Assembly (NCBI GenBank): GCA_031254335.1
Contig: JAIRUP010000005.1
Coordinates: 32,001 to 94,109 of the forward strand
Source of the DNA: Rickettsiales bacterium
GTDB taxonomy: Bacteria; Pseudomonadota; Alphaproteobacteria; Rs-D84
DNA length: 62,109 nt
Reading direction: 5' to 3'
Below are positions 34,083 to 40,757 of this stretch, in pieces. Under the pieces are notes generated by a model. That model was not told where the DNA came from and made no database searches. It worked only from the letters and a program-made list of their open reading frames with translations. The number at the start of each line of letters is the position of its first letter. The stretch's first letter is position 1. The translations under genes were made by a program, and so were the position numbers.

Positions 34083-34751
34083 ATGTTTCTGATAGACGAT
34101 TTCAACCGTTTGAGCTTGCCGAGAATCCTTGCGGGGGCCGGTGCTGTGGCCGCTTTCGTGTTCCTTGGGATTTGGTTTTTGGATTATCCGCTTTTCACCG
34201 TCATGCGTTATGCGGGCGGCTGGTTCTGGGAAATCCTGGCCGCGTTCGGAAGCGCGAAATTCATGCTTTTCGCGTCCTTCGCCCTGTTCCTTTTTAAGAT
34301 GTGGTCCACTGGCATTTGGGGGAAGAATCCGAAAGACATGGCCTGGTTCATAATGTCGGGCCGAAGCGATTTTCTGACCGTCGGCGCGGGCATCTTTTCC
34401 GCGGTCTTCATGGCGCTGCTTGTATCCTTACCGCTTAAATTTTTCATAGGCCGGCTTCGCCCCGTGTTTTTCGAGAGCATGTTCAGCACCGGGTTTTATC
34501 CGATGTCCCTGGGCGACCAGTTTCATTCCTTGCCGTCGGGCGGCGCGGCCGCCGGATTCGCGGCGTTGGTTCTGCTGGGCCTGTTCTTCCCGGACATCAA
34601 GAAATACGCGTGGGCTTTGGCTGTTCTGCTTGGCGTCGCGCAAATCGTCGTCGGCGCGCATTTCCCGAGCGATGTCGTGCTTGGCGCGTTTATAGGAATG
34701 CTTAGCGCAGATATTATTTACCTTACATTCAAACGCGCGGCGTATAGTTAA
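34083..34751 (+). CDS. PAP2-like membrane protein, altered active site
   Basis: A 222-residue protein with about six membrane helices and the order of motifs of PAP2 lipid phosphatases: KFFIGRLRP, SLPSGG and GAHFPSD. Two catalytic positions differ: the His of PSGH is Gly, and the SR of the third motif is AQ. The nucleophile His and the Asp remain. It may therefore be inactive or use a changed chemistry. In active relatives the substrates are undecaprenyl or lipid A phosphates. It follows secF by 11 bp with an AAGGA site. Its stop is followed by GGACAAAAT, as in the composite repeats. Confidence 0.75.
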   Translation: MFLIDDFNRLSLPRILAGAGAVAAFVFLGIWFLDYPLFTVMRYAGGWFWEILAAFGSAKFMLFASFALFLFKMWSTGIWGKNPKDMAWFIMSGRSDFLTVGAGIFSAVFMALLVSLPLKFFIGRLRPVFFESMFSTGFYPMSLGDQFHSLPSGGAAAGFAALVLLGLFFPDIKKYAWALAVLLGVAQIVVGAHFPSDVVLGAFIGMLSADIIYLTFKRAAYS

Positions 34752-34758
34752 GGACAAA

Positions 34759-35009
34759 ATTACCTGGATGGTCGGGTGGGGCCCCGACCATGACAGTTTA
34801 ATTAATAATCTCAAAAAATCCATAGTTCGGTCGCAAAATCGAGGATAGATTTTCGAGGAACAAGAAAAACCGCCGCGCGTCTATACTGGCTGTATGCGAC
34901 CCCGGGCCCCGGAACATGCGAAGCATGTTCACGGGTGGGGATGGCGGTTTTTCGCAGTTAATCGGAAATATAGACCGATTTTGAAATACCGAACTAGGAT
35001 TTTTTGTCC
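34759..35009. repeat. Composite palindromic element, copy B
   Basis: Fills the 257 bp between the convergent PAP2-like and trxB genes. First comes a hairpin with stem ATGGTCGGG (34768-34776) and CCCGACCAT (34783-34791), then the large palindrome: left arm 34810-34841, right arm 34976-35009. The outer stem letters AGTTCGGT occur in both arms, whereas copy C has AGGGGTGT in both. The core 34866-34899 (AAAAACCGCC...TATGCGA) is nearly identical to copy C. A second palindrome of 43 bp is inserted at 34900-34942. The right end touches the trxB stop codon. T-runs face outward on both sides. Confidence 0.8.
34900..34942 (+). repeat. GGGG-N-CCCC palindrome, copy 2, inserted in copy B
   Basis: A 43-base GC-rich palindrome with head GGGCCCC, stem AACATGC-GAA-GCATGTT and tail GGGGA. 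It splits the hairpin of composite copy B. Copy C has a single A at the same place between TATGCG and GGCGG, so copy C represents the empty site. Confidence 0.75.
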
Positions 35010-35908
35010 TATCCAAGGTATTCGTTGGCTTCCATGGCGGCCTGCGCGCCTTGCCCCGCGGCGACGATTGCCTGTTTGGGGCTGCCGCTGCGGACATCGC
35101 CCGCAGCGAAAATCCCGGTGCCTTCTATTTGCGTTTTGTTCGGAATCGTTATAAGCCGCCCGTCCGCGTCCAAGGGAAGGCCGCCCGGCAGAAAGCCCGT
35201 GTTCGGAATGTGTCCGATTGCTATGAAGACGCCGTCCGCCGGAATTTCGCGCCCGTCTTTCATGATGACCTTTTGGACGAAATCCCCGCCCGCGATTTCC
35301 GCGATTTCGGAATTGAATTCCACGCGGATGTTCGGGCGCGACGCGACGCGGTCATTTAGGATTTTTTCGGTCCTGGAAAATTCGCCCTTGCGGTATGATA
35401 TTATGACGGATTTTGCGATATGCGACAGATGCAGGGCCTCTGATAACGCGGAATTGCCGCCGCCGACCACTATGACGGTCATGTTCTTATAGAAATTCCC
35501 GTCGCATGTCGCGCAAAAACTCACCCCGCGGCCCGTGAATTCAGCCTCTCCCGGGACGCCCAGGCGGCGGGCTTCCGCGCCGGTGGCGACGATTACCGCC
35601 CGGGCCTCTATTTCATTGCCGAGGGTCGTCTTTATTATATAGGATTCTTTTCCCTTTTGTATATTCTCGGCCGAATCGCCCATGAATTCCGCGCCGAAGC
35701 CAACTGCTTGATTTTTCATGGTTTCGAACAGGTCCATGCCCGAAATCCGGCCGTGTGTTCCGGGATAGTTTTCAAGCTCGGCGATTCGCCCCATCTGGCC
35801 CCCTGGCGTGCCGCCCAAGATGGAAACTTTCCTGCCCGCGCGGCTCGAATACAAGGCAGAAGCCAGTCCCGCGGGACCGGAGCCTAAAATGACTATGTCG
35901 AATTTCAT
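35009..35908 (-). CDS. trxB: Thioredoxin reductase
   Basis: FAD/NADPH enzyme that reduces thioredoxin. The 299-residue protein has the FAD motif GSGPAGLASA at the N-terminus, the redox pair CATC (about residue 130), the NADPH motif VVGGGNSA and the second FAD motif GIFAAGDV. Length is slightly below average. Its stop codon TAG is the last part of composite repeat copy B. It serves TrxA and, by inference, the class III reductase if that uses thioredoxin. Confidence 0.95.
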   Translation of the reverse strand: MKFDIVILGSGPAGLASALYSSRAGRKVSILGGTPGGQMGRIAELENYPGTHGRISGMDLFETMKNQAVGFGAEFMGDSAENIQKGKESYIIKTTLGNEIEARAVIVATGAEARRLGVPGEAEFTGRGVSFCATCDGNFYKNMTVIVVGGGNSALSEALHLSHIAKSVIISYRKGEFSRTEKILNDRVASRPNIRVEFNSEIAEIAGGDFVQKVIMKDGREIPADGVFIAIGHIPNTGFLPGGLPLDADGRLITIPNKTQIEGTGIFAAGDVRSGSPKQAIVAAGQGAQAAMEANEYLG

Positions 35909-36202
35909 AAAATTTGCCCTCTGTTTCGGTAAATATTAATCATTTTTACAGGGCTGGGCAAGCCAAACTTGCCAAAACGGATGGTTTTTATTAAAAGAAT
36001 TGCCAAAACAGGGGTTTGTTTTTCTAAAATTCCCAATAAAAAATCCCATAAGTTATTGTTTTTTCTAACATCAAGGGAAAAAAGTGAAAAAATGAAAAAA
36101 TTCCTCATGCGAATCGCCTTAAAATACTACATATTGTGTTGGAAGGGCCAAAAGTCGTCTATATCTTGATTTTTGGCGGAAATGCGAAGAAAAAGGCTGC
36201 AA
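35909..36202. other. AT-rich intergenic region upstream of nrdD
   Basis: This 290-bp gap between divergent trxB and nrdD is much richer in A and T than its surroundings, with many A- and T-runs. I see no convincing gene in it. It holds one likely NrdR box (36124-36139). A short frame starting with ATGAAAAAATTCC near 36092 lacks a good ribosome-binding site and is probably chance. Confidence 0.5.
36124..36139 (+). promoter_or_regulatory. Putative NrdR box
   Basis: ATACTACATATTGTGT agrees at 14 of 16 positions with the NrdR consensus (ACACWATATATWGTGT). It lies about 60-80 bp before the nrdD start, where NrdR represses ribonucleotide reductase genes in many bacteria. A second box is expected about 30 bp away; near 36154-36169 only a poor match around CTATAT is present. 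No nrdR gene is in the window. Confidence 0.5.
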
Positions 36203-38227
36203 GTGGTTAAATTCAAGACTGCGATACCGAAAAATATCATAAAACGCGACGGAACCGTCGTGCCTTTCGATGTTTCCAAGATTTCCCATGCCATAGATTT
36301 GGCCGGCCGCGCCACGACTCCCTTCGCGGAAGACCAGGTCGCCGAACTTACCAACAAGGTCATAGACATAATCAACCATAAATACAAGGCGGACCAGGCC
36401 GTCTTCATAGAAAAGATTCAGGACATCGTCGAGCAGGTCCTTCTCGCCGCGGGACACTATGAAACCGCGAAGGACTATATCCTTTACCGCGAGAAGCGCA
36501 CCCAGGCGCGCCAGATGGTGGATGTCGAGAAATCCGTTTCCGATTATTTGAACCAGATGGATTGGCGCGTCAAGGAAAACGCGAATATCGGCTATTCCCT
36601 TGGCGGCATGATTCTTAACATTTCGGGCAAGGTTATCGCCAATTACTGGCTGAGCTGCATTTATCCAAGCGAAATCGGCGAGGCGCACAGGAACGGCGAT
36701 TTTCATATACACGATTTGTCCATGCTGTCGGGATACTGCGCCGGCTGGTCGCTCCGCATGTTGTTGGAAGAAGGCTTCAACGGCGTCCCCGGCCATATAG
36801 AGGCCGGCCCCGCCAAACATCTTTCCGCCGCCGTCGGGCAGATGGTCAATTTCATGGGGACTTTGCAGAACGAATGGGCCGGCGCGCAGGCTTTCAGCTC
36901 GGTCGACACATATCTCGCGCCCTATGTCCGTTTGGACGATATGGATTACAAGGAAGTCCGGCAGAAGATTCAGGAGCTTGTGTTCAATCTTTCGGTCCCT
37001 TCCCGCTGGGGAACCCAGACGCCTTTCACGAACTTCACATTCGACATGGTCTGCCCGGCCGACTTGGCCTCGCAAAAGCCCAAAATCGGCGGAAAATTCT
37101 GCGACTTCACCTATGGCGAATTGCAGAAGGAAATGGACATGATTAACAAGGCCTATATCGAGGTCATGACGACGGGGGACGCCAAGGGCCGCCCCTTCAC
37201 ATTCCCCATGCCGACATACAATATCACCCCCGAATTCAAATGGGAGGGCGAGATTCCCGACATGATTTTCGAGATGACCGCGAAATACGGAATGCCTTAT
37301 TTCTCGAACTTCATAAATTCCGACATGAAGCCCAGCGATGTCCGTTCTATGTGCTGCCGCCTGCGCCTCGATGTGCGCGAGCTGTTGAAGCGCGGAAACG
37401 GCCTTTTCGGTTCGGCCGAAATGACCGGCAGCATCGGCGTCGTAACCGTCAACTGCGCGCGCCTGGGCTATATTTACAAGGGGAATTTGGACGGGCTTTA
37501 CTATCGCTTGGACCAGCTGATGAACCTGGCCAAATCGTCGCTTGAAATAAAGCGGAAGACCGTGCAGAAACTTATGGACGCGGGGCTTTATCCTTTCACC
37601 AAAAGATACCTTGGGACTTTGCGCAACCATTTCTCGACCATCGGAATCAACGGCATAAACGAGATGATTCGGAACTTCACGGACGACGCGTTCGATTTGA
37701 CCGACGCGAAGGGACAGAAGATGGCGCTTGATTTCATGGACCATATGCGCGAAAAGATGCAGGAATTCCAGGCGGAGACCGGGCATATGTATAATCTGGA
37801 AGCCACCCCGGGCGAAGGCAGCACATATCGCTTCGCCAAGGAAGACGCGAAGCTCTACGGCGGCAAAATCCTTCAAGCGGGTCCAAAGGACGCGCCGTAT
37901 TACACGAATTCTTCCCAGCTTCATCCGGGCGCGTCCGACGATATGTTCGAGGTTTTGGACTTGCAGGACGAATTGCAGACCAAATACACGGGCGGCAGCG
38001 TCCTGCATTTGTATATGGGCGAACGCCTGTCCAGCGCGGACGCGGCCAAGAAAATCATAAGAAAGATATTCGAGAATTACCGCGTGCCGTATATAACGCT
38101 TACACCGACATTCTCGATTTGCCCCAAGCACGGGTATATCGCGGGACAGCACGAATACTGCCCGACCTGCGACGCCGAGACTTTGAAACAAACGAACGCA
38201 TGCAACTGCGACAACATAGGAGAGTGA
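36203..38227 (+). CDS. nrdD: Anaerobic ribonucleotide reductase NrdD, lacking radical tail
   Basis: Class III reductase making deoxynucleotides without oxygen. It begins with an ATP-cone (KRDGTVVPFDVSKI), continues with the ten-stranded barrel of NrdD, and ends with the zinc ribbon (CPKHGYIAGQHEYCPTC). A normal NrdD continues with the glycyl-radical segment (RVxGY-type). Here TGA at 38225 ends the frame 20 codons after the last zinc cysteines; the radical segment is in the next ORF in another frame. Start uncertain: GTG 36203 has AAAGG at good distance, ATG 36182 and TTG 36173 are alternatives. The main frame has no other damage. Confidence 0.9.
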   Translation: MVKFKTAIPKNIIKRDGTVVPFDVSKISHAIDLAGRATTPFAEDQVAELTNKVIDIINHKYKADQAVFIEKIQDIVEQVLLAAGHYETAKDYILYREKRTQARQMVDVEKSVSDYLNQMDWRVKENANIGYSLGGMILNISGKVIANYWLSCIYPSEIGEAHRNGDFHIHDLSMLSGYCAGWSLRMLLEEGFNGVPGHIEAGPAKHLSAAVGQMVNFMGTLQNEWAGAQAFSSVDTYLAPYVRLDDMDYKEVRQKIQELVFNLSVPSRWGTQTPFTNFTFDMVCPADLASQKPKIGGKFCDFTYGELQKEMDMINKAYIEVMTTGDAKGRPFTFPMPTYNITPEFKWEGEIPDMIFEMTAKYGMPYFSNFINSDMKPSDVRSMCCRLRLDVRELLKRGNGLFGSAEMTGSIGVVTVNCARLGYIYKGNLDGLYYRLDQLMNLAKSSLEIKRKTVQKLMDAGLYPFTKRYLGTLRNHFSTIGINGINEMIRNFTDDAFDLTDAKGQKMALDFMDHMREKMQEFQAETGHMYNLEATPGEGSTYRFAKEDAKLYGGKILQAGPKDAPYYTNSSQLHPGASDDMFEVLDLQDELQTKYTGGSVLHLYMGERLSSADAAKKIIRKIFENYRVPYITLTPTFSICPKHGYIAGQHEYCPTCDAETLKQTNACNCDNIGE

Positions 38228-38228
38228 G

Positions 38229-38420
38229 ATGGAACTGCTGAAAACGATTGAAAACTGCCAGAGAACCCGATGTGAAGTCTGGTCGCGCGCCATGGGATAT
38301 ATGCGTCCGACATCGAACTTCAATCCGGGCAAGAAGTCGGAATTCAACGATAGGAAATATTTCAAGGAATCCGTTGCGGCCGCGAAGGAATTCTGCGTTT
38401 GCGAAAAGATGGCGGCGTAA
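38229..38420 (+). CDS. Separate glycyl-radical domain of NrdD
   Basis: A 63-residue ORF one base after the nrdD stop, in a different frame, with its own AGGAG (38218-38222) six bases before the ATG. It contains RCEVWSRAMGYMRP, followed by an FNPGKKSEFNDRKYF segment. This matches the C-terminal glycyl-radical segment of class III reductases; the radical glycine would be Gly23 in RAMGY. It also has a CVC near the end. Either it is made as an independent radical polypeptide, like GrcA for pyruvate formate-lyase, or a frameshift joins it to NrdD. A single-base sequencing or assembly error in 38220-38228 is the main alternative. Confidence 0.8.
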   Translation: MELLKTIENCQRTRCEVWSRAMGYMRPTSNFNPGKKSEFNDRKYFKESVAAAKEFCVCEKMAA

Positions 38421-38423
38421 TCT

Positions 38424-38467
38424 TCCCCAAAAATTCGATTCCTGCGGAATGGATTTTCGGGGGCCCC
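38424..38467 (-). repeat. GGGG-N-CCCC palindrome, copy 3
   Basis: On the minus strand: head GGGG-CCCC (38460-38467), stem AAAAT..ATTCC with loop GCA and return GGAAT..ATTTT, tail GGGGA (38424-38428). It lies between the glycyl-radical ORF and nrdG and might form a stem between the two cistrons. Confidence 0.7.
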
Positions 38468-38487
38468 GAAATAAAAAAGGATTCGAA

Positions 38488-39339
38488 GTGAACTGTCCTG
38501 TTGCCGGGGGCATGACCCCCTTTACTACTATCGACTATCCGGGCAAAATGGCGGCCGTGGTGTTTCTGAAAGGCTGCCCTTGGAGATGTAAATACTGCTC
38601 CAATCCCGTCCTGTTCGGGGCGGACCGCGCTCCCAAGGCGGATGTGAAGAATTGGGAAAAAATAATCGAATTCTTAAAAAAACGCGCAGGTCTCTTGGAA
38701 GCCGTTGTCTTCTCGGGCGGCGAGGCGACCATGCAGGCCGACGCCCTGATTCCCGCTATTGAAGAGATTAAGGCGATACATAACTCCCCCCTTGCGGGGG
38801 AGTCTAAACCGCAAAGCGGTTTAGGTGGGGGGACAAGGGGTCCCCATGCCGAGCAAGCGACCGGGTTCCCGCGACCGAGCAAGCAAAGCGAAGCGCAGGT
38901 CGTGGGACGCGGGAAGCGCAGGGCAGGCATGGGGGGATACTTCATCGGGCTTCACACCAACGGCGCGCTGCCGGAAAATCTGAAAAAATTATTGCCGCAT
39001 GTCGATTGGGTGGGCTTGGACATCAAGGCGGACAAGGCGAATTACGACGCGCTGACGGGCGCGAAAAACTCTTGGGAAAACGCGGTGGAAAGTTTGGACG
39101 CCATTATTGCATGGGGCGGCGAATTCGAGGTTAGGACGACCCTTGACCCGCGCTTTATATCGAAAGAATCCCTGATGGAATTGGCGGAATTCCTGCGCGC
39201 CCGGGGCGTCAAAAATTACGCCGTTCAGAAATTGAACCAAGTGGGGTTGGCGGGGAACGATGCGCCCGCCGCCTTTTACGAATTGTTCGACGAGGACAAG
39301 CTGCGCGCCATGTTCGCCAAGTTCGAGGTCAGGGGATAG
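38488..39339 (+). CDS. nrdG: Anaerobic NrdD-activating enzyme NrdG, with repeat insertion
   Basis: Radical SAM protein that creates the glycyl radical on NrdD. It has CPWRCKYC for the 4Fe-4S cluster (Cys30, 34, 37) and the FSGGE motif (75-79), with the later GLHTNG and VGLDIKA strands. The start is GTG 38488 (AAGG upstream); ATG 38512 is possible. Residues 99-150 do not belong to the family: they are encoded by a cluster of palindromic repeats inserted in frame between the first SAM motif helix and the GLHTNG strand, raising the length from about 230 to 283. The frame is intact, so the protein may still work if the insert loops out. Confidence 0.9.
   Translation: MNCPVAGGMTPFTTIDYPGKMAAVVFLKGCPWRCKYCSNPVLFGADRAPKADVKNWEKIIEFLKKRAGLLEAVVFSGGEATMQADALIPAIEEIKAIHNSPLAGESKPQSGLGGGTRGPHAEQATGFPRPSKQSEAQVVGRGKRRAGMGGYFIGLHTNGALPENLKKLLPHVDWVGLDIKADKANYDALTGAKNSWENAVESLDAIIAWGGEFEVRTTLDPRFISKESLMELAEFLRARGVKNYAVQKLNQVGLAGNDAPAAFYELFDEDKLRAMFAKFEVRG
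38783..38937. repeat. Nested palindromic repeats inside nrdG
   Basis: Three parts. (1) ACTCCCCC-CTTGC-GGGGGAGT (38783-38803). (2) CTAAACCGC-AAA-GCGGTTTAG (38804-38824), both perfect. (3) A GGGG-N-CCCC element (copy 4, 38837-38937) with stem CCCCATGCC (38842-38850)/GGCATGGGG (38926-38934). Removing 38860-38913 from part 3 leaves exactly the 39-base core found after leuS (18109-18147, other strand). The removed 54 bases, 18 codons, form a palindrome of the same kind (TTCCCGCGACC ... GGACGCGGGA). So one repeat has gone into another and the reading frame was kept. Confidence 0.85.
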
Positions 39340-39341
39340 TT

Positions 39342-39944
39342 TTATTTTTTGGCCGCTGTGGTTGTCGCGTTTGCGGCGGCAATGGATGCTTGAAGTTTAG
39401 CCAGCTTTTTCTTGACCTTTTGCGCTAACGCTGCGAATTTGGCTCGTTCTTTCCAGTCCCAAGCTTGTTTTTTTTCGATTCCTATCGTATCTATTGCATC
39501 GTAAAGCAAGGTTTCGAATTTTTCGGACAATTTCTCGGCGACCTTATCGGCGTTGTCCACGCATTGCTCCATAATATTCTCGCATGACGAAACGGCCAAA
39601 TCGAAATCGACTTCCTTGCCTTTGTCCCCGGTCGTGCATAGGATAAATCGGTCGCCGCAGTGTTTTTCAAGGCATGCCACGGTCTTGTCGAAGCATTGTA
39701 TTGCATTGTATCTGTTCATATTGGCGATGACTTCGCGCGCCATGTCGGCGGCCTTGCCCATATAGTCGTCGTGGCGCAGGCATGTCTTCATATTGAATGT
39801 GGATTTCTGGTCTATGCATTTTTCCAGGTCGGAAATCGAATACAGTATGCGCCCGGCTTCGATAAGGGGCGTCGCGTGTCCCGCGTCCGGTATCAGGACG
39901 AAGGCAATCAGCGCGGCGGCGAAGGCGGATATGTATTTCAGCAT
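39342..39944 (-). CDS. Secreted cysteine-containing protein, unknown
   Basis: A 200-residue protein with a signal peptide ending in GHATPL, then a region with eight cysteines (CIDQ, TCLRH, QCFDK, ACLEKHC, LCTT, SCEN, QCVDN) that could form disulfides in the periplasm, and a Lys/Ala-rich helical tail. I do not recognise the family. It ends three bases from the convergent nrdG. The ATG is six bases after a TATAAT box, so the mRNA may be leaderless. Confidence 0.65.
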   Translation of the reverse strand: MLKYISAFAAALIAFVLIPDAGHATPLIEAGRILYSISDLEKCIDQKSTFNMKTCLRHDDYMGKAADMAREVIANMNRYNAIQCFDKTVACLEKHCGDRFILCTTGDKGKEVDFDLAVSSCENIMEQCVDNADKVAEKLSEKFETLLYDAIDTIGIEKKQAWDWKERAKFAALAQKVKKKLAKLQASIAAANATTTAAKK

Positions 39945-39950
39945 AAGGAT

Positions 39951-39979
39951 ATTATATCATAAAACTTGGACCGTGTCCC
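39951..39979 (-). promoter_or_regulatory. Leaderless promoter of secreted protein gene
   Basis: TATAAT (39951-39956) preceded by TATGA, 17 bp from a weak -35 GGGACA (39974-39979). The ATG is at 39944, six bases beyond the -10 box. The promoter lies inside the end of the hydrolase gene. Confidence 0.55.
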
Positions 39980-40533
39980 GGGATAATATTGAAGCCGCGC
40001 ATATCCGTCGCGCGGAACCGTTCAAGGGATTTATTCATGGCCGCCGGGTCGCCGCCCGGCAGGTCGGTCCGGCCGATTGCGCCGCCCTTGAATATAAAGT
40101 CGGCGGACAGGAAGACCTTTTCTTTTTGGAACAGGAAGCACATCTGTCCCGGCGAATGCCCGGGGAAATTCATGACTTGGCACTGGACGCCCGGAAGGAT
40201 TCCGAGGTCGCCGGACGCCAAATCGAGCGTCGGAAGAAGGGCGGGGTATCCGGCCTGCGCCAGCACCATATTGCTGAAATTTTGGACTGTCGGTTTGTCC
40301 GCGCCCGACATATAAACGGGAACGCCCCAATCGTTCGCGGCCGAGATATGGTCGAAATGCCCGTGGGTAAGATAGACCGCGCGAAGTTTCTTGCCCGCAA
40401 GGGCCGCCTGTATTTTGGACGGCTCTCCGTTCGGGTCGATTAGCGCGGCGTCCGCGCCGTTGGAAATGATTATTGTATTCGTGTCAAACCCCGGCACGAA
40501 TTCGGTCTTTATGATTTGGAATGTCGCGGTCAT
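39952..40533 (-). CDS. Metallo-beta-lactamase fold hydrolase
   Basis: A 193-residue protein of the glyoxalase II-like group (YcbL type). The metal ligands are visible: THGHFDH, the histidine in FPGHSPGQ, the aspartate in SADFIFKG and the final histidine in IPGHGP. Substrate unknown; thioester hydrolysis is common in this group. The ATG at 40533 with AAGGGGG upstream is the start; the frame extends to 40578 only because the hairpin of repeat copy C is open. Confidence 0.85.
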   Translation of the reverse strand: MTATFQIIKTEFVPGFDTNTIIISNGADAALIDPNGEPSKIQAALAGKKLRAVYLTHGHFDHISAANDWGVPVYMSGADKPTVQNFSNMVLAQAGYPALLPTLDLASGDLGILPGVQCQVMNFPGHSPGQMCFLFQKEKVFLSADFIFKGGAIGRTDLPGGDPAAMNKSLERFRATDMRGFNIIPGHGPSFMI

Positions 40534-40544
40534 TGATTTCCCCC

Positions 40545-40757
40545 TTATTACCTGGATGGTCGGATTAAATCCGACCATGACAATTTAATGATAATAAATA
40601 AACTCAAAAAATATTAGGGGTGTCGCAAAATCGAGAACAGATTGTTCAGTATCAAGCAAAACCGCCGCGCGTCTATACTGGCTGTATGCGAAGGCGGTTT
40701 TGCGAAGATAATGGACGATATGGGCCGATTTTGAAAAACACCCCTTTTTTTTTGTCC
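40545..40757. repeat. Composite palindromic element, copy C
   Basis: Fills the gap between ftsK and the hydrolase gene. Hairpin ATGGTCGG (40556-40563)/CCGACCAT (40571-40578), AT-rich joint, then the large palindrome with outer stem AGGGGTGT (from 40615) and ACACCCCT (40737-40744 region). Inside is AAAACCGCC (40658-40666)/GGCGGTTTT (40693-40701) around the 25-base core shared with copy B. The AAAATCG/CGATTTT step is kept in both. The right end runs through a T-run to within a base of the ftsK stop codon. No insertion is present in the core. Confidence 0.8.

Noticed and set aside
36092-36169. Small frame before nrdD starting MKKFLMRIALKYY
   Set aside because: No convincing ribosome-binding site, and it covers the NrdR box and probable promoter region.
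36119-38365. A 748-codon open frame on the minus strand covering nrdD
   Set aside because: It is exactly antisense to nrdD, whose protein sequence is clearly conserved. The long frame is a by-product of GC-rich codon use.
40534-40578. Earlier start of the metallo-hydrolase at 40578
   Set aside because: The extra residues are a reading of the repeat hairpin; a good AAGGGGG site marks the ATG at 40533.
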